Below the pieces are notes generated by a model. The model searched no databases. It saw only the letters and a program-made list of their open reading frames with translations, and was not told the DNA's origin. Below are positions 27,612 through 37,273 of a stretch of 64,000 nucleotides of DNA, piece by piece (within the stretch, counting starts at the first letter, position 1; every line of letters starts with the position of its first letter). Source of the DNA: Campylobacter concisus (GTDB lineage: Bacteria > Campylobacterota > Campylobacteria > Campylobacterales > Campylobacteraceae). A program made the position numbers and the translations under genes. The stretch is taken from assembly GCF_003048775.2 (NCBI RefSeq), contig NZ_CP049272.1, positions 372,001 through 436,000 of the forward strand, read 5' to 3'.

Positions 27612-28980
27612 CACTCTCTCCACGTTTTTTAGGGATTAGCACGATAGGCACGCCAGTTAGATTAAAGCTCTCTCTAAGTTTGTTTGTTAGGTAGCGTTTG
27701 TAGCTAAAGTGCAGGCATTTTGGGCGGTTCATTATGAGGGCTATCATGATAGGTGCGGTTTTAAACTGCACTGCGTAGTAAATTTTCACAACTCTGCCTT
27801 TATCTCGTGGCAGTGGATGCGCCTTGGTCGCTTCACCGATCACTTCATTTAGCTTTGAAGTTTGGATTTTTTGGGTGTAGTTTTTATAAATTTCAACTAT
27901 AAGTGGATAAATTTTATGCACTCTTTTGCCGCCAAGCGCTGAGACACTGATGATCGGCGCGTATGCTAGAAATTTAAACCTATCTTTTATCTCTTTGCAA
28001 AGCTCGTCAAATTCTTCGCTACTTTTGTCCCATTTGTTTAGCACGATGATAACGCCAAGCTCAAATTTAGAGGCGATGCCAGCGATACGCTCATCAAGCT
28101 CAGTTAGTGGCTCAGAGCTATCAAGCACGAGTAGAGCCACGTCTGTCTCTTCTAAAATTTTCTCAGTTCTATTTAGTGCGTATCTCTCAATACCCTCGAT
28201 CTTACCACGCTTTCTAATACCAGCAGTATCAACAAACTCAAAAACCCTGCCATCATGCTCGTAAATTTCATTAACCGGATCGATCGTAGTGCCTGCTACG
28301 TCGCTAACAACGGCACGACTCTCTTTTACAAGAGCATTTAGAAGTGAGCTTTTGCCGACATTTACGCGGCCTATGATACCAACTCTTATATTTTTGCTCT
28401 CATAGTCTATCTCGTCGCTTAGCTCGCCCTCGTCGTTATAGTTTTCTAAAAAATCATCAAAATCTTCGCTTGTATCGGCCTTTATCTGCACTTTGTTTTC
28501 TAAGTGCTTTGCTAGCCACATGCTAAGCTCATCTATGCCTGTGTTGTGGCTTACAGAAATTCCAAATGAGTTTTTTGCGCCAAAGCTTACAAATTCCCAC
28601 TCCCTTTGCTCATCTTTTTTGCTGTCTATTTTATTGATGACTAGAGCGATTGGTAAATTTAGCTTGCTAAGCTCGTAAAAAATGGCTCTATCCTCGTCAT
28701 CTGGCATCATTTTGCCATCGACCATGTATAAAATGACGTCTGAATTTCTAGCCTCTGCCAAGGTCTTTGCTTTTACATTTTTAAAAAGCTCGCTACTATC
28801 ATCAAGGCCACCACTATCGATTAAAATACACTCTTTACCCTCAATCTCTATCTTAGCTTTGTTCGTATCTCTTGTCGTGCCGCTAACATCGCTTGTTATA
28901 GCGATACGACGACCAGCTAAGCGGTTAAAAAGTGAGCTTTTGCCGACATTTGGCTTGCCTACTAATATTACTTTTTGCAA
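27592..28980 (-). CDS. der: Ribosome-assembly GTPase Der (EngA)
   Basis: A double-GTPase protein of 462 aa with two P-loops ([14 protein letters not shown] and [14 protein letters not shown]), two DxxG motifs (DSGGL, DTAGI), NKID and NKWD, and a C-terminal KH-like domain. I place the start at TTG 28980 ([13 protein letters not shown]), with AAAGGA six bases upstream. The longer frame adds an unrelated 11-residue leader. It acts in 50S subunit maturation. Confidence 0.95.
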   Translation of the reverse strand: MQKVILVGKPNVGKSSLFNRLAGRRIAITSDVSGTTRDTNKAKIEIEGKECILIDSGGLDDSSELFKNVKAKTLAEARNSDVILYMVDGKMMPDDEDRAIFYELSKLNLPIALVINKIDSKKDEQREWEFVSFGAKNSFGISVSHNTGIDELSMWLAKHLENKVQIKADTSEDFDDFLENYNDEGELSDEIDYESKNIRVGIIGRVNVGKSSLLNALVKESRAVVSDVAGTTIDPVNEIYEHDGRVFEFVDTAGIRKRGKIEGIERYALNRTEKILEETDVALLVLDSSEPLTELDERIAGIASKFELGVIIVLNKWDKSSEEFDELCKEIKDRFKFLAYAPIISVSALGGKRVHKIYPLIVEIYKNYTQKIQTSKLNEVIGEATKAHPLPRDKGRVVKIYYAVQFKTAPIMIALIMNRPKCLHFSYKRYLTNKLRESFNLTGVPIVLIPKKRGESDENKEQ

Positions 28981-29129
28981 ATTTTGTCCTTTTCGTGATG
29001 GCTGATTATACAAATTTTTGACTTATATAAAGTATAAAAATTTGCTTAAAGGCGCCAAAATAAAAGAAAAAATCAACCAAAATTTAAGCCACTTTTCATT
29101 AAAATGGCTACTTTAAATTTAAAGGTTAT

Positions 29130-30023
29130 ATGATGTTAAAAAGATTTTATATTTCGCATCTTGGCATTTTTTATATGCTCTTTGCTTGCTTTATGTTTGC
29201 CGTTACTGGCGCATTTGCAAAGTATCTTAGCAAAGATATGCCATCTATCGAAGTTGTATTTTTTAGAAATTTAATAGGCCTTTTTATTGTTATTTATGCC
29301 ATTTATAGATTTCCATTTAAGCAAGCTGGCGGACACTTTTTCTTGCTGATGTTTCGCGGTTTTGTCGGCACAGTGGCACTTTTTGCTTTTTTTTATAATG
29401 TCGCTCATGTAAATTTGGCCACAGCTTTTACATTTCAAAAGACAAATCCAATCTTTACAGCTATCCTTGCAGCTTTTATTTTTAAAGAGCGTCTAAGCTC
29501 ACTTGGCTGGTTTGCTGTATTTTTGGGATTTGGTGGAATTTTGCTTGTTATCCAGCCAAATTTAGGCATAAGCAAGACTGATATTATCGGTGTTTGGAGT
29601 GGCCTTGGTGCGGCGATCGCATACACGAGTGTTAAGGAGCTAAACAAGAGCTACGGTACAAATGTTATCGTACTAAGTTTTATGCTTTGGGGCTCGTTTT
29701 TGCCACTTATTTGCATGGGTTTGGCAGAATTTTTCACCTACGAGCCACTTGATTTTTTGTTTTCAAAATTTAGCATGCCAAGCTGGTATAACGTTGTTTT
29801 TATCTTGCTAATGGGACTTAGTGGATATTTTTTTCAGTCGTACATGACAAAGGCGTTTGCGGTTGGTAAAAAGGCTGGAGTGATCGCTGCAGTTAGCTAC
29901 GCAGACGTTATTTTTACACTTATAATTGGCTATTTTATGGGCGATGTATTGCCAAATCAAACGGCACTTTTAGGTATCTTGCTAGTAATAGTGAGTGGAA
30001 TTTTAGTTGTTAAAGAAAAATAA
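29130..30023 (+). CDS. EamA/DMT-family transporter
   Basis: A 297-aa inner-membrane protein with ten hydrophobic helices in two EamA repeats ([21 protein letters not shown] opens the first, [20 protein letters not shown] the second). Family members move metabolites or act as exporters; no substrate can be read from sequence. Two adjacent ATGs (29130, 29133) follow AAAGG. The kdsA start is 11 bases beyond its stop. Confidence 0.85.
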   Translation: MMLKRFYISHLGIFYMLFACFMFAVTGAFAKYLSKDMPSIEVVFFRNLIGLFIVIYAIYRFPFKQAGGHFFLLMFRGFVGTVALFAFFYNVAHVNLATAFTFQKTNPIFTAILAAFIFKERLSSLGWFAVFLGFGGILLVIQPNLGISKTDIIGVWSGLGAAIAYTSVKELNKSYGTNVIVLSFMLWGSFLPLICMGLAEFFTYEPLDFLFSKFSMPSWYNVVFILLMGLSGYFFQSYMTKAFAVGKKAGVIAAVSYADVIFTLIIGYFMGDVLPNQTALLGILLVIVSGILVVKEK

Positions 30024-30033
30024 AGGAGAAAAA

Positions 30034-30840
30034 ATGATACTAATAGCAGGACCTTGCGTCATAGAAAGCGAGCAGCTCGTTTTTGACGTGGCAAAAAGGC
30101 TGGTTAAATTTAACGAAGATAAGCGGATAGATTTTTATTTCAAATCAAGCTTTGATAAGGCGAATCGCACGAGTATAAGCTCGTTTCGCGGGCCCGGACT
30201 TGAAAAAGGGTGCGAAATTTTAGCTAAGGTAAAAAAGGAATTCGGCTTTAAAATTTTAACCGATATCCACGAGAGCTACCAGGCCGCGCCTGTTGGCGAA
30301 GTGGCCGACGTGCTGCAAATCCCCGCGTTTTTATGCCGTCAGACCGATCTGCTCGTAGCTGCGGCTAAGACAAAGGCGGTCGTAAATATCAAAAAAGGGC
30401 AGTTTTTAGCAGCCTCTGCGATGAAACACTCGGTCAAAAAAGTGCTAGAAACGCGCGGCGTAAAGGGCGAGGGATACGAGGTCGCTAAACAAAACGGCGT
30501 GTGGCTAACGGAGCGAGGCAGCACCTTTGGCTACGGAAATTTAGTAGTAGATATGCGAAATTTGGTGCTGATGAGGGAGTTTGCGCCGGTGATTTTCGAC
30601 GCGACGCATAGCGTGCAGATGCCGTCGGCTTTGGGCGAGAAAAGCGGCGGAGACGCGAGATTTGTGCCCTATCTAGCGCGAGCTGCGGCGGCTGCCGGCG
30701 TGGACGGATTTTTTTACGAGACGCACGTAAATCCTTGCGAGGCGCTTTGCGACGGGCCTAATATGCTAAATTTGGACGAGCTAGACGCAAATATCGATCA
30801 AATTTTTAAGATAAAGCAAGCTCTTGGCGATGCAAACTAA
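30034..30840 (+). CDS. kdsA: KDO-8-phosphate synthase
   Basis: Joins phosphoenolpyruvate and arabinose-5-phosphate to make KDO-8-P for lipooligosaccharide. It shows [10 protein letters not shown] at the N-terminus, [44 protein letters not shown] and [10 protein letters not shown]. The length of 268 aa is normal. The ATG at 30034 follows AAAGGAG; the longer frame is not supported. From about codon 35 the base use turns GC-rich, quite unlike the preceding gene (see findings). Confidence 0.95.
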   Translation: MILIAGPCVIESEQLVFDVAKRLVKFNEDKRIDFYFKSSFDKANRTSISSFRGPGLEKGCEILAKVKKEFGFKILTDIHESYQAAPVGEVADVLQIPAFLCRQTDLLVAAAKTKAVVNIKKGQFLAASAMKHSVKKVLETRGVKGEGYEVAKQNGVWLTERGSTFGYGNLVVDMRNLVLMREFAPVIFDATHSVQMPSALGEKSGGDARFVPYLARAAAAAGVDGFFYETHVNPCEALCDGPNMLNLDELDANIDQIFKIKQALGDAN

Positions 30841-31159
30841 GGGCTTTTTGTGGGTATTAGGCGGCGCGGTCGCCGAGTGCGGCTGGGCGTACGGGCTAAA
30901 ACACGCCCAAGATGCCGTAGGATTCGCGCTTACTGCCGCGTTAGTCTGTGTTAGCTTCGTATCGTTTATAAAGGCTTTAAAATACATCCCCGTTAGCGTC
31001 GCATATACCGTATTTGTGGGGCTTGGGGCGTTTTTTGTGGTGATCGCCGAGATCGTGAGCGAATTTCGCGCGAGCGGTCAGACGCCGGATTTATTGCGGC
31101 TATTTTTCATAGCGACGCTGATCGCGGGCGTGTTGGGGCTAAAAAGGCTAAAATCTTGA
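30830..31159 (+). CDS. SMR-family transporter subunit (first of a pair)
   Basis: A 109-aa four-helix protein of the small multidrug resistance family. The membrane-embedded Glu is visible in [14 protein letters not shown], with the later [20 protein letters not shown] motif typical of the Gdx/SugE side of the family. It starts inside the kdsA end (ATG overlapping GAC-GCA-AAC-TAA) and its stop overlaps the next start. Paired SMR genes usually form heterodimers exporting guanidinium or cationic drugs. Confidence 0.88.
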   Translation: MQTKGFLWVLGGAVAECGWAYGLKHAQDAVGFALTAALVCVSFVSFIKALKYIPVSVAYTVFVGLGAFFVVIAEIVSEFRASGQTPDLLRLFFIATLIAGVLGLKRLKS

Positions 31160-31479
31160 TGCACGTTTTAGCTCTTTTGGCGGCCGGGTGTTGCGAGGTT
31201 TTGGGCGTGTTTTTTCTAACGAAATTTCAAAAAAGCGTCGGCGTGAAAAAGGCGGCGAATTTTTTGATTTTAACCGCAAATTTCGCCCTTTCGCTCTGGC
31301 TTTTGAGCTACGCGATGCAGGCGATGGCGATGTCGGTGGCGTACGCGATTTGGACGGGCATCGGAGCGATCGGAGCCGTGGGCGTCGGGATAGTGTTCGA
31401 TAAAGAAAAAATGAGCGCGCAAAAGGCGTTTTATCTATCGCTAATAACGCTAAGCGCGGTAATGTTAAAGATAAGTTAA
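31159..31479 (+). CDS. SMR-family transporter subunit (second of a pair)
   Basis: A 106-aa, four-helix partner. The key Glu lies in [15 protein letters not shown], followed by [20 protein letters not shown], the family signature in helix 3. It shares one base with the preceding stop (TGATG). Very GC-rich for this genome. The likely function is as a heterodimeric exporter with its neighbour; substrate not known. Confidence 0.88.
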   Translation: MHVLALLAAGCCEVLGVFFLTKFQKSVGVKKAANFLILTANFALSLWLLSYAMQAMAMSVAYAIWTGIGAIGAVGVGIVFDKEKMSAQKAFYLSLITLSAVMLKIS

Positions 31480-31490
31480 AGGAGAAATCA

Positions 31491-31961
31491 ATGAAAATAA
31501 TCGAAGGAAATTTGGCTCTAAAAGGCGGTGAGAAGGTCGCCATAGTGGGTGCTAGGTTTAATCATATCATCACCGATAGGCTGGTCGAGGGTGCGAGGGA
31601 TGCGTTTTTGCGTCACGGCGGGGATGAGGCGAATTTGAGCCTCATTTTGGTGCCTGGCGCATTTGAGATACCGATGGCGCTTGAAAAGGCGCTAGCTAGC
31701 GGTAAATTTGACGCAGTTTGCTGCGTGGGAGCGGTTATCCGCGGCTCTACGCCTCACTTTGACTACGTTAGCGCCGAGACTACCAAGGGTATCGCAAACG
31801 TCACGCTAAAATACGGCAAACCGGTGACCTTTGGCGTGCTAACGGTCGATAGCATCGAACAAGCCATCGAGAGAGCGGGCTCAAAGGCCGGAAATAAGGG
31901 CTTTGAAGCGATGACGGGCGTAATCGAGATGCTAAGCTTATATAAAAATTTGGAGGCGTAA
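31491..31961 (+). CDS. ribH: 6,7-dimethyl-8-ribityllumazine synthase
   Basis: Penultimate step of riboflavin synthesis, forming an icosahedral or smaller shell. It shows [47 protein letters not shown] and [17 protein letters not shown]. The length of 156 aa is typical. AAAGGAG precedes the ATG. It is the last gene of the GC-rich block; nusB starts 2 bases after the stop. Confidence 0.97.
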   Translation: MKIIEGNLALKGGEKVAIVGARFNHIITDRLVEGARDAFLRHGGDEANLSLILVPGAFEIPMALEKALASGKFDAVCCVGAVIRGSTPHFDYVSAETTKGIANVTLKYGKPVTFGVLTVDSIEQAIERAGSKAGNKGFEAMTGVIEMLSLYKNLEA

Positions 31962-31962
31962 A

Positions 31963-32358
31963 ATGGCGACTCGTCATCAGGTCAGACAAGCCGTCGTTTC
32001 GCTACTTTACTCAAACGAGATAAATCCAGTAACTGCTGCATTTGAAGAGGAATTTCTGGAAGAGAAAAAGATAAGAAACGAGCGAAAAAGTGAGGCGCTG
32101 CAGACTTTTAAAGAGGTGCTCGCAAATAAAGAAAAACTAGATGAAATTTTAAAGCCATATCTAAAAGATGGTGATTTTAGCAAAGTTGGCGCGACTGAGC
32201 TTGCCATTCTTAGACTTGGGCTTTATGAGATGAAATTTAGCCAAACTGATAAAGCCGTCATCATAAACGAAGCGATCGAGCTTGCGAAAGAACTTGGAAG
32301 TGATCAGGCGCCAAAATTTATAAATGGCGTACTTGATAAGCTAAAGGACGATCTGTGA
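31963..32358 (+). CDS. nusB: Transcription antitermination factor NusB
   Basis: A 131-aa all-helical RNA-binding protein used in rRNA antitermination. It shows [45 protein letters not shown] and [10 protein letters not shown]. It is coupled to ribH upstream and overlaps pyrF by 4 bases (GTGA). AT-rich codon use resumes within this gene. Confidence 0.96.
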   Translation: MATRHQVRQAVVSLLYSNEINPVTAAFEEEFLEEKKIRNERKSEALQTFKEVLANKEKLDEILKPYLKDGDFSKVGATELAILRLGLYEMKFSQTDKAVIINEAIELAKELGSDQAPKFINGVLDKLKDDL

Positions 32359-33035
32359 GGCTCTGCGTCGCACTTGATATGGCTAGTCGTGAAGAGAATT
32401 TAGCCCTTGCTAGTGAGCTAAAAGGGCTTGATCTTTGGCTAAAAGTAGGGCTTAGAAGCTATCTTAGGGACGGAGCAAAATTTATAGAAGAGCTAAAAGG
32501 GCTTGGAAATTTTAAAATTTTCCTCGATCTAAAGCTCTATGATATCCCAAATACGATGGCGGATGCGGCTGAAGTCGTCTCAAAAATCGGCGTAGATATG
32601 ATAAATGTGCATGCTAGCGCTGGTGAGCGCGCAATGAAGACAGTTATGGATAGGCTAGCTGGTCTTGGAAGCCGTCCTTTAGTGCTTGCAGTATCGGCAC
32701 TTACTAGCTTTAGTGAGAGCGAGTTTGACTCTGTTTATAACGATACGATCGCAAGAGCTGTTAGGAAATTTAGCCAGATGAGTTTTGAAGCAGGGCTTGA
32801 TGGAATGGTCTGCTCTGTTTTTGAAAGCAAGCTCATTAAAGATGTAACAAATGAGAAATTTATCACTCTTTGCCCTGGTGTTAGGCCTTTTGGCGAGAGC
32901 GCTGGAGATCAAAAAAGAGTAGCAAACTTAGTGAGTGCAAAGCAAGAAGGTAGCGACTTTATCGTTGTTGGTAGGCCGATTTATGAGAATGTAAATCCAA
33001 GAGAAATTTGTGAACGAATTTTGGAGCAAATTTAA
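32355..33035 (+). CDS. pyrF: Orotidine-5'-phosphate decarboxylase
   Basis: Final step of UMP synthesis. It has the catalytic [14 protein letters not shown] (DxKxxD), CPGVRPFG and DFIVVGRPI phosphate-binding end. The length of 226 aa is normal. The start is GTG overlapping the nusB stop. It ends the run that begins at the EamA gene. Confidence 0.97.
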   Translation: MRLCVALDMASREENLALASELKGLDLWLKVGLRSYLRDGAKFIEELKGLGNFKIFLDLKLYDIPNTMADAAEVVSKIGVDMINVHASAGERAMKTVMDRLAGLGSRPLVLAVSALTSFSESEFDSVYNDTIARAVRKFSQMSFEAGLDGMVCSVFESKLIKDVTNEKFITLCPGVRPFGESAGDQKRVANLVSAKQEGSDFIVVGRPIYENVNPREICERILEQI

Positions 33036-33124
33036 AATTTGAACTTGTGTGAAGTGATTTTTAACTAAGCTTTTTTACAAAATGTTGCGTGAAGATGATA
33101 TCAAAGCGAAGTGAGGAGCTAAAT

Positions 33125-33349
33125 TTGAGTGATTTTAAGAAAATCCTCTTGTTGGCTGAGCGGCTAAAGTGTATCTACTAGTACTTGGTTAAGGATATCG
33201 CTTTACTAAATGGCGCGGATCATAGCAAGATGTTCGAGTGCACAAAGGCGTTTGGTCGCGGTAGCGATAGGCGTTTTTATATGTTTTATCGTATGATTTG
33301 CTACTACGCCAATACGCCGCACCTAGACAAAGCCAAGCTAAAATGGTAG
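33125..33349 (+). pseudogene. Remnant of a small unidentified gene
   Basis: In the 470-base gap between pyrF and tRNA-Ser, one frame reads from a TTG after GAGGAG through 18 codons to a TAG, then continues open for 55 more codons with a coding-like composition (LLNGADHSKMFECTKAF, then MFYRMICYYANTPHLDKAKLKW) to a stop. I think it is a broken gene. A short product starting after the TAG is possible but no good start is seen. The remaining gap (33350-33507) shows nothing clear except further degraded GC-richer sequence. Confidence 0.4.
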
Positions 33350-33507
33350 CTTTGGAAGGATTAAATTTGCAAAATTTGACTTGCGGAGAGTCGTTTAAAT
33401 TTGAGTAGTTTTGCGCGGCTATTTTTCTATGGGAGAGTGGCAGGCGCGAAAATGTAAATTTAAGCAAGATATCAGCGGCGTTCAATTATAATGCGATTTC
33501 TTTTTAT

Positions 33508-33598
33508 GGACAGATGGGTGAGTGGCTGAAACCACACCCCTGCTAAGGGTGCAGCTCTTAATCGGGGCTCGAGGGTTCAAATCCCTCTCTGTCCGCCA
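33508..33598 (+). tRNA. tRNA-Ser (anticodon GCT)
   Basis: Acceptor stem GGACAGA pairs with TCTGTCC. The anticodon stem CACCC/GGGTG holds the loop CTGCTAA, anticodon GCT at 33542-33544. A long variable arm (typical of Ser) and T-arm GAGGGTTCAAATCCCTC follow, with encoded CCA at 33596-33598. The last 17 bases of the gene lie in the 18-bp direct repeat that bounds the mobile element, so this is the attachment gene and it stays intact on integration. Confidence 0.96.
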
Positions 33599-33599
33599 C
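33582..33599 (+). repeat. Left attachment site core (attL)
   Basis: The sequence TCCCTCTCTGTCCGCCAC at the end of tRNA-Ser recurs exactly at 50273. The bases just outside differ on both sides (A versus G before, A versus T after), which fixes the repeat at 18 bp. Confidence 0.9.
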
Positions 33600-33670
33600 A
33601 AATTCATTAAATTCCATTTATATATCCCTAAATTTCAATGTTTTAGCTATATTTTTAAATGAATATTTTT

Positions 33671-33729
33671 GTCCAAAATTTCGGACAAATCAGATTTGTT
33701 ACAGAAAATTTGCTATTTTGTTACAGAAA
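33671..33729. promoter_or_regulatory. Left integrase-arm-like sites
   Basis: Two exact copies of TTTGTTACAGAAA lie 22 bases apart (33695 and 33717), preceded by a GTCC/GGAC inverted repeat (33671-33684). A matching pair and inverted repeat occur at the right end (50062-50162). The position just inside both att cores suggests binding sites for the element's recombinase or excisionase. Confidence 0.6.
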
Positions 33730-33745
33730 CTATTTGGATTATTCC

Positions 33746-35032
33746 ATGAGTTCTAGAATGATCACCAAAGTTCCTAACAGACCAAATTTTTATTTTTTTG
33801 ATACGGCTATTAAAAATAACAAGAAAATAACAGTAAAGTATTGTTTATTTACTAAGGATCTGGATGAGGCAAGGATACTGGCCAGACTTATAAAAAACAC
33901 TGCAAATGATGAACTATCACGCCATCTAACAACAAAACACCCAAATCTTAAAAGCTTGACATCCTTAATAAACATAAAAAGACAAAATGAACATAAGATA
34001 AAACAAGAACGTTTATATTTGGATGTGAGTGAGTATAAAAAAATATCTCAAAGTGTTATAGCAAAATTTTACAATGTTTCAATATCAGTGCAAGATAAAT
34101 CAGAAATAGAGGTGACACCAAATAATAAACAAGAGAAGTCAAGTGAGCTAAACAAGTCAGTGTCTTTTGAGACAATAGCTAAAAGATACGTGTCAACCGA
34201 GTGTTTGAAGCTAAAGTCCAGTGATAAGACCAAGGGCTATTATATTAAGACTGGCAAGCTTTTGGATGAGTTTTTTAAAAATCATTCAGGGGAGTTTAAA
34301 TACAGCGATGCTGAAGGTTTTCAAGTAAGCTTGTTAAATAAAAATCTAAACAAAAAGACTATAAATAATTATACGTCTTATTCTAAGAGGCTTTTTAATT
34401 ACGGTATAAAAATAGGCAAGCTTACAGTAAATCCTTTCAAAATGCTTACATCTTTTAAAATTACATCTGATGAGAAGTCGCCAAAAGATAATTTTACGTT
34501 AGATGAATTAAAGATAGTTTTTGACACTCAAAGAAAAGATTTGAGAGATTATATGATGTTTGCACTTCATACGGGATTAAGACTAAATGAAATTTGGCAA
34601 CTTGATAGCGACAATGTTGGTGAGCAGGATGGAATAAAATTTATAAATGTTAGAACTGCAAAACAAAGAGGGGGAGTGAAAAAGTATAGACAGATACCTT
34701 TGCATGAAAATATTGAGTATTTAAGCGATCTAAAGTGGCTAGAAAATATTAAGAGCAGTAAGGTTAATAGCGATTACTTTAGTAAGCGATTAAATAGACA
34801 CATCCATAAATGTATCCCACTAGCAAACGTTACATTTCATAGGCTTAGGGGAAATTTTGCTAAGGCTATAAAGGATTACTGTTTGGAGAATTCCTTGACC
34901 GATCTAACATCTGTTTTGCTAGGACATAGTGCCGATCTTGCAACTGATACGTACGCAAAGGAAATATCTTTAAAAGCTAAGCAAAATTCTATGATTGGAC
35001 TAAAAATTTTTAAATTTTTACATAACCAGTGA
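33746..35032 (+). CDS. Tyrosine recombinase (integrase), first
   Basis: A 428-aa site-specific recombinase. The N-terminal part resembles arm-binding plus SAM-like core-binding domains (SFETIAKRYVSTECLKLKSS, then a KKTINNYTSY block). The catalytic domain has Arg in HTGLRLNEIWQL, a beta-hairpin Lys region, HRLRGNFAKAI (HxxR), LGHSADLATDTYAKE (H and the nucleophile Tyr). I prefer ATG 33746 to the ATG at 33659 because the longer version would read through the arm repeats. It is adjacent to tRNA-Ser and is the likely integrase of the element. Confidence 0.88.
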   Translation: MSSRMITKVPNRPNFYFFDTAIKNNKKITVKYCLFTKDLDEARILARLIKNTANDELSRHLTTKHPNLKSLTSLINIKRQNEHKIKQERLYLDVSEYKKISQSVIAKFYNVSISVQDKSEIEVTPNNKQEKSSELNKSVSFETIAKRYVSTECLKLKSSDKTKGYYIKTGKLLDEFFKNHSGEFKYSDAEGFQVSLLNKNLNKKTINNYTSYSKRLFNYGIKIGKLTVNPFKMLTSFKITSDEKSPKDNFTLDELKIVFDTQRKDLRDYMMFALHTGLRLNEIWQLDSDNVGEQDGIKFINVRTAKQRGGVKKYRQIPLHENIEYLSDLKWLENIKSSKVNSDYFSKRLNRHIHKCIPLANVTFHRLRGNFAKAIKDYCLENSLTDLTSVLLGHSADLATDTYAKEISLKAKQNSMIGLKIFKFLHNQ

Positions 35033-35082
35033 TTTTTGAAAGCAATCGGTATAATTAGTAATAAAAGCAAAAAGGATTTTCG

Positions 35083-36759
35083 ATGGAAAACAATAAAAAA
35101 TCTATGGATGTGACAATGCAAAAGCTGCTTTGTGTAGAAAAATATGAGGATGTTCATCATGGGAGAGTAAGGGCGTATTATGATACTGATATAAAGTTAT
35201 TGAAGCAAGATGCAATATATTGCCTCAATAAGGGATACTCTAGGTCTAGTGGTGAGAAAAAAAGACAATATTGGCTTAAGATATTTTTAAACCTAGCAAG
35301 TTTGTATCCGTGTATTTTATCACTAGATAAAAAAGGCATAGTTAGTAGTACGATTACTAATTTTTTTAACAACTTAGCCGAAAAAGAGTCTCGAAAAAAA
35401 AGAATTATTAATCAAGATCAAGTCGTAAGTCAAAATAAACTACCGCCAGAACTTCATATAGATCAAAAAAAGTGGGATAGTTTTCTTCAACTGCATTATG
35501 GGCAGATAGACTTTAATGATTATTACAACACCCCAGTGAGTAAAAAAATATCTGATGGAGTGTATAAAGTAAGAGATGGCTTTCTCGTAAGGGGTCAATT
35601 TATACCGAGTTATATTTTTTTAGAAATTAGAGAGTGTATTATAAAACAAGAAAAGACAAAGATAGTACCTGTAAAGCATCAATATGGTGTTAAACTAGAA
35701 AACTTTGAAGATATAGAAAAAGATTTTATGGAGCATGTTGCAAGGAAGCGAAATTTTAGTGATAGTACAAAAAAAGAGTACCGTCATGCACTTAAGCTGC
35801 TTAAGGAATTTCTTAATGATAGAGACATCAGCATAAGCGATATAAATGTAAAAGTAGCTGAGGACTTTCATGAAGGTCTTATTAAAGAAGAAGGTGTGAG
35901 AGCAAGAAACGAAAAGAGAGCAAATAATATAGTAGGCTTTTTATCAAATGTGTTTAATAGACTTGCACATTTAGGAGTAGTTGGTGATAACTTTTTTAAA
36001 AAAGAAGCGATAGAGCGATTTGGTATTAAAGAGAAAACGACAAAGAGAAATTTCTCTATGAGCGAGTTAATGCTGTTATTTTCTGGAGAACATAATATAG
36101 AAAAAGAGATACTAGACTATTTTCGCTTTAAACTACATGTTGGACTTCGCATGAGAGAGTTTTTTGGTTTAAGTGCTGATAGCTTTAAAACAGAAACAAT
36201 CAATGGAAAGACTTACAATTATGTCATCATAAATACAGCCAAAGGCAAGGGTGGTAGAACATCCCAAAGAGCGATAGTTATACATGAAAATATTAAAGAT
36301 TTGCATAATTATGATTGGGTTAAAAAGATAATCTCAAAATACCCAGACATAAAGTCTTTTGGAAAAAAGGTTAATAGATGTATAAGAAAAATAACTTCTG
36401 ATAAAGATGTCAGTGATCACCGTTTGCGTGGTAACTTTGCAAATATACTAACAGAGTGTGATTTACGAAATGAAATAAGCGAGTCTATTGCGGATGTTGA
36501 TGGAGCTCTTGGCCATAAGCCAAATATTCAAAAATATGAACGTAGACAATATACAACACTAGTAGAACATATGCTAGGTTATGGACTGTCTGATGCTTTT
36601 GATATATATGCTAGATCTGAGTATTTAGAAAGAAAGCAAGAGATTATAAAAGGGTTTGACTCATTATTTGGCTTTTTTAAATACCTAGAAAATCCAAACA
36701 TACCGCATCTTAAAACGGATAAACATAGAAAAAATTCAAAAAAGAGTCAGAAAAAGTAG
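35083..36759 (+). CDS. Tyrosine recombinase, second and divergent
   Basis: A 558-aa recombinase in tandem with the first, 50 bases downstream, with AAAGGA before the ATG. Catalytic features are LHVGLRMREFFGLS (Arg), DHRLRGNFANILTE (HxxR) and a Tyr within GALGHKPNIQKYERRQYT (His before it). It shares HRLRGNFA with the first recombinase but is much longer at the N-terminus (about 190 extra residues of unknown function). It may act with the first, or on a different site; it could also be a relic of a second element. Confidence 0.85.
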   Translation: MENNKKSMDVTMQKLLCVEKYEDVHHGRVRAYYDTDIKLLKQDAIYCLNKGYSRSSGEKKRQYWLKIFLNLASLYPCILSLDKKGIVSSTITNFFNNLAEKESRKKRIINQDQVVSQNKLPPELHIDQKKWDSFLQLHYGQIDFNDYYNTPVSKKISDGVYKVRDGFLVRGQFIPSYIFLEIRECIIKQEKTKIVPVKHQYGVKLENFEDIEKDFMEHVARKRNFSDSTKKEYRHALKLLKEFLNDRDISISDINVKVAEDFHEGLIKEEGVRARNEKRANNIVGFLSNVFNRLAHLGVVGDNFFKKEAIERFGIKEKTTKRNFSMSELMLLFSGEHNIEKEILDYFRFKLHVGLRMREFFGLSADSFKTETINGKTYNYVIINTAKGKGGRTSQRAIVIHENIKDLHNYDWVKKIISKYPDIKSFGKKVNRCIRKITSDKDVSDHRLRGNFANILTECDLRNEISESIADVDGALGHKPNIQKYERRQYTTLVEHMLGYGLSDAFDIYARSEYLERKQEIIKGFDSLFGFFKYLENPNIPHLKTDKHRKNSKKSQKK

Positions 36760-36818
36760 AAAACTTTTCTGTAGGTATAATTATTATAAACAATAAATAA
36801 TAAAATAAGGAGGAATAA

Positions 36819-37232
36819 ATGCTTTATTTATTAGGGCAAGATCAAATTTTGTTTAAACCTCTTGATTCAGAGGAACCTTATACTTTAGACAATGGGCTAC
36901 AGACTATCAATTGCTGGCTTGATATGGCTATTATTGGTTTAAAATATAAAATACCTTTTGTTTTAATTGGTTTTGAAACACTGTATAGTGATGAAAAAGA
37001 GAGGATGGAGTATGTAGTTGGTGGTAGCAAAAATGATCCATGGCCCTTTGAAAGAGTCTATAAGTTTTGCAAAAAATTACATAATGATGTCTCTGGGTTT
37101 ATGGAGGAGCTAGTGTTAGAATATTGTAGGCTTTGTATCTGCTCTACAACAGTAAAAGAATTTGAGAAAGATTGCAAAAGGCATCTAAAAGAGCTTGAGG
37201 ATAAACTCTCGAGACTAGACGATGTCTTATAG
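36819..37232 (+). CDS. Small hypothetical protein
   Basis: A 137-aa soluble protein with an excellent ribosome site (AAGGAGG). It has an aromatic, Leu-rich middle (TINCWLDMAIIGLKYKIPF) and a helical, charged C-terminus with CRLCICSTTVKEF. No family recognised. It is last in the plus-strand run with the two recombinases and converges with the VirD4-like gene across a terminator, so a directionality or accessory factor is possible but unproven. Confidence 0.6.
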   Translation: MLYLLGQDQILFKPLDSEEPYTLDNGLQTINCWLDMAIIGLKYKIPFVLIGFETLYSDEKERMEYVVGGSKNDPWPFERVYKFCKKLHNDVSGFMEELVLEYCRLCICSTTVKEFEKDCKRHLKELEDKLSRLDDVL

Positions 37233-37243
37233 TCTATTATTAG

Positions 37244-37269
37244 ACTCATGGGAGGTCAATCCCATGAGT
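37244..37269. terminator. Bidirectional terminator inside the element
   Basis: ACTCATGGGA and TCCCATGAGT form a perfect 10-bp stem around GGTCAA, between convergent genes. Confidence 0.8.
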
Positions 37270-37273
37270 GAGT

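Noticed and set aside
33189-33485. A 98-aa minus-strand ORF between pyrF and tRNA-Ser
   Set aside because: Its composition is not coding-like, it has no ribosome site, and the opposite strand carries a better coding remnant.
33659-33745. Earlier start for the first integrase at ATG 33659
   Set aside because: That stretch contains the two arm repeats and encodes a low-complexity leader; ATG 33746 gives a normal integrase N-terminus.
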